From DASULK01 sp036381835 (GTDB lineage: Bacteria > Actinomycetota > Actinomycetes > Mycobacteriales > Micromonosporaceae): 38,316 bases of DNA. The notes under the pieces are model-generated. The model made no database searches, was not told the origin of the DNA, and worked only from the letters and a program-made list of their open reading frames with translations. Of this stretch, positions 32,200-38,316 are shown piece after piece. The stretch spans positions 1 to 38,316 of the forward strand of contig DASVCA010000137.1 of the NCBI GenBank assembly GCA_036381835.1. Reading direction: 5' to 3'. The translations under genes were made by a program, and so were the position numbers. How positions within the stretch are numbered: the first letter of the stretch is position 1; the number at the start of each line of letters is the position of its first letter.

Positions 32200-34617
32200 G
32201 TGGAAGCAGCGGAACTGCGCAGGCTGGTGGAGGATCAACTACGGCTCTCCCGCCGCCTGCGGGCACGGATCCGGGAACTCGAAGAGGAGCGCCGGGCGCC
32301 ACTCGCCATCGTCGGCATGGCGCTGCGGTTTCCCGGCGGGTCGACCACGCCCGAGGAGTACTGGGAGTTCCTGCTGGGCGACGGCACCGGAATCGGCGAC
32401 ATCCCCGTCGATCGTCCCGGCCTGCGTTCGGTGTACCACCCCGAGGTCGGCCGACGCGGCTCGTCGTACGTCGACCGCGCCGGTTTCCTGTCCGACGTGG
32501 CGAGCTTCGACGCCGACTTCTTCGGCATCTCGCACCGTGAGGCCGAGGCGCTGGACCCGCAGCAACGTCTGCTGCTGGAGACGACCTGGGAGGCGCTGGA
32601 GCGGGCCGGCATCTCGGTACGCCGCGCCGATCGTCTCGACGCCGGCGTGTTCGTCGGCATCATGTCCTCCGAGTACGGCGAGCGGCTCGCCGCGGGCGAC
32701 CCCCAGCAGCTCGACCCCTACTACGGCACCGGAGGCGGCCTCTGCTTCGCCGCCGGCCGGATCAGCTACATCCTCGGCCTGCGCGGGCCCGCGTTCAGCG
32801 TCGACACCGCGTGCTCGTCGTCGCTGGTCGCGCTGCACCAGGCGGTCCGGAGCCTGCGGGCGCGGGAGTGCCGCTACGCCATCGTGGGTGCCGCCAACCT
32901 GATCTTCTCCCCGCACCTGATGGTTTCGTTGTGCCAGAGCCGGGCCCTGGCGCCGGACGGCAGGTCGAAACCGTTCACCGCTGCGGCGGACGGCTACGGG
33001 CGCGGCGAGGGCGTCGCCACCGTCGTGCTGATGCGTCTGGCGGATGCGATCGCCGAGCGGCGTCCGGTGCTCGCCGTCGTCCGCGGCAGCGCGGTGAACC
33101 ACGACGGCGCCTCCTCGGGGCTCACCGTGCCCAGCGGCCCGGCGCAGGTGGAGGTGATCCAGGCGGCCCTGCGCGACGCCGGCGTCGACCCGGCGGAGGT
33201 GTCCTACGTGGAGGCACACGGTACGGGCACGTCCCTGGGCGACCCGATCGAGGCGGGGGCGCTGGAGACGGTCTTCGGCCCGGCCCGCGCGGCGACGACC
33301 GACCGCCTGCTCGTCGGCAGCGTGAAGGGCCGTGTGGGCCACCTGGAGGCGGCAGCCGGGCTGGCCGGGCTCATCAAGCTCGTGCTCATGCTGCGCCACG
33401 AGCGGATCGTCGCCGACGTACCGGACGCCGAGGGCCCGCTGAACCCGGCGATCCCGTGGTCGGAGTGGCGTCTGGAGGTCCCCCGGCGCTCACGGTCGTG
33501 GACCGGTCCCGGCCGCATCGCGGGCATCAGCGCCTTCGGCCTCAGCGGTACCAACGCCCACGTGGTCGTCCAGTCGGCCGACGCGCTCACGGCGGAGCCC
33601 GCCGGGGCGGCCGCAGCACCGGACCGGGGCCGGCGGGACGAACTGCTGGTGCTGTCCGCCCGCTCCGCGCCGGCGCTTCGTGCACTGGCCGCCTCGGTGG
33701 CGACCCACCTGTTGCGGGTCGGCCCGGACGACCTCGCCTCGGTGTGCCACACGCTGCGGGCGGGGCGGACTCCGATGCCGTACCGGCTGGCGGTAACCGC
33801 CGACGACCCCGCGGAGATGGCGCGTCTGCTCAGCCTCGCCGCGGGAACCACGCCGAGCGCGGCGCCCGGCGGTGCGCCTCGGTCCGCGGTCCTCATCACG
33901 GCCGCCGATCCGACCGACGCCCTCGCGGCCCGCGTGGCCGACCTCGCCGCGGACCTGCCGCTGCTCGCCGACCGGGACGCCGACGTGGCGGACCCGGCCG
34001 GCGCGGTCGACCGCCTCGTACGCGCGTTCGGGGCGCTCGGCCTGCCAGTCACGGTCCGATCCGGGCTGGTGCCGGACGGCTACGTGGCGGCCGTGGAGTA
34101 CGACGGCCGGCGGGTCGGGCTGCTTCCCACCGGCGCGGGTCGGGTGACGGCGGTGTTCCTCGCGGCGCTGGGCGAGTTGTTCCAGGCCGGCGCGGACCTG
34201 CGCTTCGATGCTCTCGCCACGCCCGACGCCCGGTTCGTGCCGGACCTTCCGACGTACCCCTTCCAACGCCGCCGCTACTGGATCCCCGAGGTGAAGGCGC
34301 GACGCACCGAGCCGGCCACGGACCCGGAGGCGCCGCGCGACCCGCAGGACGGCGCCGCCGTGAACCAGGACGCCATCGCGGAGATCCTGCGGGCGGAACT
34401 GGCCGCCGTGCTGAAGGCCGACGGGGATCTGGACCTCCGGTGCACCTTCGCCGAGGTGGGCGGTGACTCGTTCACGGCCATGCTCTTCGTGCAGAGCGTC
34501 GAGGACCGTTTCCAGGCCGAGGACCTGGTCACCGACTTCGCCGCCGACCAGCCGCTGGGCGACCTGCTGGCCGCCCTCGCCAAGGAGATCACCGAGCGGA
34601 CGGGGGCGCGGTCGTGA
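32200..34617 (+). CDS. PKS C: KS-ACP protein without acyltransferase
   Basis: 805 residues. A strongly charged N-terminal coil (RLVEDQLRLSRRLRARIREL) is a docking helix. KS 33-455 with VDTACSSSL (Cys205), EAHGTGT and KGRVGHLEAA (the usual Asn of KSNIGH is Arg, but Lys and His are kept). The 455-690 stretch contains the KS-side adaptor and ends in the post-AT motif LPTYPFQRRRYW. No GQGxQ, GHSxG or specificity box of an AT is present. The ACP at 720-795 has EVGGDSFTAM (Ser757), a context closer to PCPs. No KR, DH or TE, so if it elongates a chain it leaves a beta-ketone. GTG start with GAGGAG 4 nt upstream. Divergent from sbnA across the SARP repeats. Confidence 0.93.
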   Translation: MEAAELRRLVEDQLRLSRRLRARIRELEEERRAPLAIVGMALRFPGGSTTPEEYWEFLLGDGTGIGDIPVDRPGLRSVYHPEVGRRGSSYVDRAGFLSDVASFDADFFGISHREAEALDPQQRLLLETTWEALERAGISVRRADRLDAGVFVGIMSSEYGERLAAGDPQQLDPYYGTGGGLCFAAGRISYILGLRGPAFSVDTACSSSLVALHQAVRSLRARECRYAIVGAANLIFSPHLMVSLCQSRALAPDGRSKPFTAAADGYGRGEGVATVVLMRLADAIAERRPVLAVVRGSAVNHDGASSGLTVPSGPAQVEVIQAALRDAGVDPAEVSYVEAHGTGTSLGDPIEAGALETVFGPARAATTDRLLVGSVKGRVGHLEAAAGLAGLIKLVLMLRHERIVADVPDAEGPLNPAIPWSEWRLEVPRRSRSWTGPGRIAGISAFGLSGTNAHVVVQSADALTAEPAGAAAAPDRGRRDELLVLSARSAPALRALAASVATHLLRVGPDDLASVCHTLRAGRTPMPYRLAVTADDPAEMARLLSLAAGTTPSAAPGGAPRSAVLITAADPTDALAARVADLAADLPLLADRDADVADPAGAVDRLVRAFGALGLPVTVRSGLVPDGYVAAVEYDGRRVGLLPTGAGRVTAVFLAALGELFQAGADLRFDALATPDARFVPDLPTYPFQRRRYWIPEVKARRTEPATDPEAPRDPQDGAAVNQDAIAEILRAELAAVLKADGDLDLRCTFAEVGGDSFTAMLFVQSVEDRFQAEDLVTDFAADQPLGDLLAALAKEITERTGARS

Positions 34618-35429
34618 GGAACTTCGTGCGCCCCCGCCCGCTCAGCGATCCGAGCCTGCGGTTCATCGGCTTCCACCACGCCGGCGGATCCGCCGCCGGA
34701 TACCACGGCCTCGCCACCCGCCTGCCCTCCACCTGGGACGTGCTGCTGTTGGACCTGCCGGGACGCGGGCGGCGGCACGCCGAACCGCTGGCGCGCGACA
34801 TGGCGGCCGTGGTTGACGTCGCGACCCGCGACGTGATGGAGTGGACCAACGTACCGTGCGTGCTCTTCGGGCACAGCATGGGCGCCATCGTGGCCGTGGA
34901 GGTCGCCCACCGCCTCACCGGCATCGGGGCGCCACCACTGTGGGTGGGACTGTCGGGACGCCCGGATCCCGACATGGTGCCGCGACGGCGCACGCTGTCC
35001 ACGCTGGACGACGACGAACTCCTCGCCACGCTGCTGAATCTGGGCGGTACGCCGCAGCGGATCGACGAGATCCCCGAACTCAGGTCGCTCTTCCTGCGGG
35101 TCGTACGCGCGGACCTGGAGGCGGTGGACTCCTACCGGCCGGCGCGGCCGAGGCAGCCGCTGCCCTGTCCGGTCACGGTGTTCGGTGGACTCGCCGACCC
35201 GTGGGCGCCGCCGGCGAGCCTGGACGGCTGGGCGGTGGAGACTCGTGCGCCGCTGCGGCGCTGCCTCTTCGGCGGTGGGCACTTCTATTTCATGGAATCA
35301 GGCTTCGCCGAATTGGCCCGGGCGATCCGCGGCGAGGTGGGTGCCGTTCTCGCCGACATGGCGGTGGCCGGTCCGTTGGATTCCGTCCTCGCCGGTACGG
35401 TGGCGGCCGACCGCACGGGGCACCCGTGA
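34614..35429 (+). CDS. Type II thioesterase
   Basis: 271 residues of the stand-alone editing thioesterase family: FHHAGGSAAGYHGLA at the N-terminus, the nucleophile elbow FGHSMGAIVA (Ser88), an acid in FGGLADPWAP and the base in GGGHFYF. Such enzymes remove stalled or wrong acyl groups from carrier proteins. The GTG start overlaps the PKS C stop by 4 bp (GTGA). It is the only thioesterase in the window. Because it is of the hydrolytic type II kind, it is not expected to form the final product ring. Confidence 0.92.
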   Translation: MRNFVRPRPLSDPSLRFIGFHHAGGSAAGYHGLATRLPSTWDVLLLDLPGRGRRHAEPLARDMAAVVDVATRDVMEWTNVPCVLFGHSMGAIVAVEVAHRLTGIGAPPLWVGLSGRPDPDMVPRRRTLSTLDDDELLATLLNLGGTPQRIDEIPELRSLFLRVVRADLEAVDSYRPARPRQPLPCPVTVFGGLADPWAPPASLDGWAVETRAPLRRCLFGGGHFYFMESGFAELARAIRGEVGAVLADMAVAGPLDSVLAGTVAADRTGHP

Positions 35430-35538
35430 CATTTTCACGCCCAACGATGTGATGCGCTCACTGGCACCTGCGGGCCGGACGGAACAGACTCATGACACAA
35501 CCGAATCGCGCGACGGCGCGAGTACCGGGGAGCACGTC

Positions 35539-36339
35539 ATGAGAGTAGATATTCTGGGTCCATTGTCGGCTGAGGTGGCGGGTACGTCGATCGTGCCCAG
35601 TGCGGCGAAACCTTGTCAAATCTTGGCATTGCTCGCGCTGAGCAACGAAAACCTGGTGACCAATTCCGCACTGTTCGACGAACTGTGGGAGAACGATCCG
35701 CCGCGCAGCGCGACGACCACGCTGCACACCTACATCCATCAGCTGCGCCGCAAGATCGACCGTGCCCTCGCCGGACGCGGCAGCGCACTGACCTCCCGCG
35801 ACATCCTCGTCACCGAGCGCGGGGGCTACTCCCTGCGACTGCACGGCGGAACCACCGATGTCCGGCAGTTCCAGCTGCTCGCCCAGAAAGGCACCGCCGC
35901 GTTCGAGTGCGGCGATTTCCGCACCGCCGCGGCCCTGCTGCGTGACGCGCTCGCGCTGTGGCGCGGACCGGTCCTGTCGGACATCCACGCCGGGCAGCGA
36001 CTCACGCTCCACGCGCTCTCGCTCGAGGACGCGCGGCTCGCCGCGCTCGACCGGCGCATCGAGGCCGACCTGCGCCTGGGCCGCCACCAGGAGATCGTGG
36101 GCGAACTACGCGCCCTGTGCCACCAGAATCCGATCAACGAGAACTTCGCCGCCCACTACATGGTCGCGTTGTACCACTCCGGCCGGGTGGCCATGGCGCT
36201 GCAGGAGTTCCAGCGGCTGCGCAGCACGCTGGTCACCGAACTCGGGGTGGAGCCCGCACCCCGGTTGCGCCGGTTGCAGCGGGTGATCCTCTCCGGCGGA
36301 CAGCCGCTGGACGACCGGGTACTGGCGAAGACGGCGTGA
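35539..36339 (+). CDS. SARP-family pathway activator
   Basis: 266 residues: an N-terminal OmpR-like winged helix (MRVDILGPLSAEV ... LVTNSALFDELWENDPPRSATTTLHTYIHQLRRKI ... RGGYSLRL) followed by the bacterial transcriptional activation domain (BTAD) with tandem helices through ELGVEPAPRLRRLQ. There is no ATPase or TPR extension, so this is the small ActII-ORF4/DnrI type. SARPs recruit RNA polymerase to biosynthetic promoters through 11-bp-spaced heptamers, and such sites are present at 32053-32081 and near 38291-38308. ATG 35539 has GGGGAG six nt upstream. The longer open frame before it overlaps the thioesterase gene and is not coding. Confidence 0.93.
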   Translation: MRVDILGPLSAEVAGTSIVPSAAKPCQILALLALSNENLVTNSALFDELWENDPPRSATTTLHTYIHQLRRKIDRALAGRGSALTSRDILVTERGGYSLRLHGGTTDVRQFQLLAQKGTAAFECGDFRTAAALLRDALALWRGPVLSDIHAGQRLTLHALSLEDARLAALDRRIEADLRLGRHQEIVGELRALCHQNPINENFAAHYMVALYHSGRVAMALQEFQRLRSTLVTELGVEPAPRLRRLQRVILSGGQPLDDRVLAKTA

Positions 36340-36350
36340 CCGGCTCGCCC

Positions 36351-36379
36351 GCGGGGCCCGCCGCTCCGGCGGGCCCCGC
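36351..36379. terminator. 13-bp hairpin after the SARP gene
   Basis: GCGGGGCCCGCCG (36351-36363), loop CTC, CGGCGGGCCCCGC (36367-36379), a perfect stem 11 bp after the SARP stop. It separates the SARP from the response regulator transcript. No U-tract follows. Confidence 0.75.
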
Positions 36380-36485
36380 GCCCGGCCTGTCGTCACCGAT
36401 CGCCCCTGCGTATGTCCATCGACCTCGATAAACTAGGCAGATCGTCCGACCTGTTGCTGGAGGTACTGACGGAGGCTGATGCAAT

Positions 36486-37193
36486 ATGCGCCGTGGTACC
36501 GGTCACCGGTGTCCGTCGACGTCCTGGACAGAAAGCCAAGGAGACGTCTTCCCGTCCGACGTGGACGGCAGGGGCGAGCGGCGTTTGAGGATCCTGCTCG
36601 CCGAGGACGTCCACATGGTTCGTGGCGCACTCGTGGCGCTCCTGGAACTCCAGCCTGACTTCGAGGTCGTCGCCCAGTGCGAGCGCGGCGACACGATCCT
36701 CGCAGCCGCCACCGCACACCGGCCCGACGTCGCCATCATCGACGTCGACCTGCCCGGCCTGGACGGGATCTCGGCAGCGAAGCTGCTGCACGAGGCGCTT
36801 CCCGACTGCCGCATCCTCATCCTCACCGGGATGGATCAGCCGAGTCTGCTCCGGCGCAGCCTCGCGGCCGAGGCCATGGGAGTGATGTTGAAGTACGCCC
36901 CTCCGACGAGCCTGGCCGACGCGGTCCGGGAGGTGGCGGCCGGGCAACGCGTCATCGATCCGCAGATCGCGCTGGCCGCACTCAGCGAGAAGGCGACCAG
37001 CCCGCTGTCGCCGCGCGAGACGGAGATCCTGACGCTGACCGCGCACGGATTCTCCGCGTCCGAGATCGCCGCCCAGCTGCACCTGTCCACCGGCACGGTA
37101 CGCAACCACCTGACCTCGATCACGTCCAAGCTGAACGCCCGCACCAGGGTGGACGCCGTGCGGATCGCCAAGAACGCGGGGTGGATCCCGTAG
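36486..37193 (+). CDS. NarL/DesR-type response regulator
   Basis: Receiver domain plus LuxR helix-turn-helix. The receiver has the acidic pair in LRILLAEDV, the phosphoacceptor Asp86 in IIDVDLPG, the Thr of ILILTGM and the Lys of VMLKYAPP. The C-terminal HTH reads SPRETEILTL...SASEIAAQLHLSTGTVRNHL. The first 33 residues from ATG 36486 look unlike a receiver N-terminus, so a start at GTG 36561 or TTG 36585 is quite possible. A GGAGG lies 10 nt before ATG 36486. No kinase is next to it. The kinase at 3493-4635 is of the matching HisKA_3 class. It may tune the SARP or other cluster genes. Confidence 0.88.
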   Translation: MRRGTGHRCPSTSWTESQGDVFPSDVDGRGERRLRILLAEDVHMVRGALVALLELQPDFEVVAQCERGDTILAAATAHRPDVAIIDVDLPGLDGISAAKLLHEALPDCRILILTGMDQPSLLRRSLAAEAMGVMLKYAPPTSLADAVREVAAGQRVIDPQIALAALSEKATSPLSPRETEILTLTAHGFSASEIAAQLHLSTGTVRNHLTSITSKLNARTRVDAVRIAKNAGWIP

Positions 37194-37204
37194 ATCCGCC
37201 CCGC
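37176..37204. terminator. Hairpin spanning the response-regulator stop codon
   Basis: GCGGGGTGGATC (37176-37187), loop CCGTA, GATCCGCCCCGC (37193-37204), a 12-bp stem with one G-T wobble. The TAG stop (37191-37193) lies in the loop and first base of the stem. It sits between convergent genes and can work on both strands. Confidence 0.6.
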
Positions 37205-37221
37205 GTTCGCATCCACGACTG

Positions 37222-38247
37222 TCAGACGAACTCGAGGACCGCAGCGGTCCACATGAATCCGATGCCGGCGCCCATGGTGATCAGTTTGTCGCCGGGCCGT
37301 ACCCGGCCGGTGTGCAGCAGGTGGTGGATCCCGGCGAACTGGTCGCTGTTGCCCATGTGGCCCAGATCGAGGCCCCACTCGTACGTGGTCTTCGCCGGGT
37401 CGAGGTTGAGCGCCTTGTAGAACCCCCACTCGGCGATCGGCTTGATCACATTGGCGTGCACGAACCACTGGGCGTCCTCGATCGAGGTCTCCGCCTCCGC
37501 GAGGACCCGGCTCAGCACGTCGTTCACCCGCTCGCCGACGAGCGCCAACGCGTCGTCGTACGCATCCTCGTACCGCATCAGCCACTGGTCTTTGCGGGTG
37601 GTGAGGTCGACCGGCTTGCCGGTGTCGAACGGCGCCCAGGTCCAGGGGCCGTTGCCCCGGTAGAGCGGCTCCAGGCTCGGCTCGGTGACACTGGCGGTGG
37701 CGAGCAGTCGCGCGAAGCCACCCTCGGTGGACAGCACGGCGGCGCTACCGGCGTCGCCGAAGATGGTCTGGTCGTCGCTCTTCCACCGGTCGATGTACGG
37801 CAGCCGGAAGGCGTCGCCCGCGGTGATCAGCGCCGCCTTGGCGTGTGGCCGGGCGGTCAGGTGGGATGCCGCCAGTTCGAGTGCGGCCAGCGCGCCGTTG
37901 CAGCCCTGGCGCAGCTCCAACGTGATCGACGAGCCGGTACCGACGGCCTCCTGCTGCACGTAGTGGGCCGGGCTCCACAGTTCGCGACCCTGGTGCGAGA
38001 CGTATCCGTGCAGCACCAAGTCGATGTCACGCCGGTCGATCCCGGAGTGCTCCACCGCCTCGCGGCCGGCGGCCGCGGCCATCACCACGCCCGGTTCGTC
38101 GTCGCTGGCGACGCGGACCGCGCGTACGCCGTTCGTCTCAGCCGCCGCGGCGTCGTACACACCGTCGGCGACGGCCTGTTCCGCGGTGTACACCTGCTCC
38201 GGTAGGTACAGCCCGATACCGGCGAGGTAGATGTTGTCCCAACGCAA
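37222..38247 (-). CDS. KAS III-like enzyme with intact Cys-His-Asn triad
   Basis: 341 residues of the KAS III fold: GIGLYLPEQVYTAEQAVADG at the N-terminus, nucleophile Cys116 (ELRQGCNGALAAL), His264 (FVHANVIKP) and Asn300 (GHMGNSDQF). It differs from the other KAS III in keeping the His and belongs to the secondary-metabolism branch that includes starter-forming and acyl-transferring enzymes such as ChlB3 and CerJ homologues. Whether it condenses with a malonyl carrier or only transfers acyl groups cannot be told from sequence alone. The start is TTG 38247, supported by GAGGAGG five nt upstream. A SARP-like repeat pair lies about 45 bp before it, which ties it to the cluster. It may load the starter of PKS A. 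Confidence 0.9.
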   Translation of the reverse strand: MRWDNIYLAGIGLYLPEQVYTAEQAVADGVYDAAAAETNGVRAVRVASDDEPGVVMAAAAGREAVEHSGIDRRDIDLVLHGYVSHQGRELWSPAHYVQQEAVGTGSSITLELRQGCNGALAALELAASHLTARPHAKAALITAGDAFRLPYIDRWKSDDQTIFGDAGSAAVLSTEGGFARLLATASVTEPSLEPLYRGNGPWTWAPFDTGKPVDLTTRKDQWLMRYEDAYDDALALVGERVNDVLSRVLAEAETSIEDAQWFVHANVIKPIAEWGFYKALNLDPAKTTYEWGLDLGHMGNSDQFAGIHHLLHTGRVRPGDKLITMGAGIGFMWTAAVLEFV

Positions 38248-38286
38248 AGGGGCCTCCTCGGAGTCGTCCTGGGTAGAGCAAACCCG

Positions 38287-38315
38287 GTGCCGCTCGAATG
38301 GCTCTTGAGCGGCAC
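38287..38315. promoter_or_regulatory. SARP-like heptamer pair within a 9-bp inverted repeat
   Basis: On the minus strand TCAAGAG (38308-38302) and TCGAGCG (38297-38291) are 11 bp apart, pointing to the KAS III gene. TCGAG is the classic SARP core. The same stretch is a perfect inverted repeat, GTGCCGCTC (38287-38295) and GAGCGGCAC (38307-38315). A third heptamer would lie beyond the window edge. The region 8 bp downstream (TTTGCT, minus strand 38282-38277) is only a weak -10. Confidence 0.5.
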
Positions 38316-38316
38316 G

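Noticed and set aside
35185..35538. N-terminal extension of the SARP frame
   Set aside because: It overlaps the thioesterase gene, whereas ATG 35539 has a clear RBS and begins at the conserved MRVDILGPL start of SARPs.
1..38316. CRISPR arrays, tRNA or rRNA genes, insertion sequences
   Set aside because: I saw no regularly spaced repeats of CRISPR type, no tRNA- or rRNA-like stretch and no transposase or integrase gene.

Overview
The window is very GC-rich, codes densely with strong third-position GC bias, and uses GTG and TTG starts. It carries a SARP regulator and modular polyketide synthases, so it comes from an actinomycete. Micromonosporaceae is my guess at family level, with low confidence. 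Most of the window is one hybrid type I PKS / single-module NRPS biosynthetic gene cluster.

Left flank (1-5720): a short GntR-type regulator, a degenerate second GntR fragment, and a leftward superfamily-1 helicase-like ATPase, probably outside the cluster. A rightward group follows: class A flavin monooxygenase, membrane histidine kinase and an alpha/beta-hydrolase-fold protein whose nucleophile serine is replaced by glycine. A perfect 14-bp hairpin (5689-5720) separates these from the core.

Core (5740-31981, all minus strand): about 26 kb reads as one transcription unit with many 4- to 11-bp gene overlaps. In transcription order: SbnA-like and (later) SbnB-like enzymes for L-2,3-diaminopropionate (Dap), a SyrP/TauD-type dioxygenase, a GNAT acetyltransferase, an NTF2-like protein, an adenylation-PCP protein, MbtH, SbnB, a KAS III enzyme, an FkbH-type glyceryl-transferring protein, a free ACP, a second flavin monooxygenase, a fully reducing PKS module (PKS A: KS-AT-DH-ER-KR-ACP) and a bimodular PKS (PKS B: KS-KR-ACP-KS-AT-DH-KR-ACP).

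Right arm (32200-38247): a KS-ACP protein with no AT (PKS C), a type II thioesterase, a SARP activator, a NarL/DesR-type response regulator and a convergent second KAS III. Between the two arms lie three 7-bp direct repeats at exact 11-bp spacing, the classic layout of a SARP operator. A related pair sits upstream of the second KAS III.

How it may work (inference): PKS A (methylmalonyl AT), PKS B (malonyl AT in its second module) and PKS C build a short methyl-branched, partly reduced chain. Two of the four KS modules have no AT. No integrated thioesterase and no NRPS condensation domain is visible. KAS III + FkbH + ACP match the cassette that joins glyceryl-ACP to a beta-ketoacyl chain in tetronate pathways such as RK-682 and abyssomicin, which could explain chain release without a TE. 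The Dap branch makes and activates an amino acid with no obvious condensing enzyme, and this is the most puzzling part of the cluster. No transporter or resistance gene is evident, and the cluster probably continues past the right edge.
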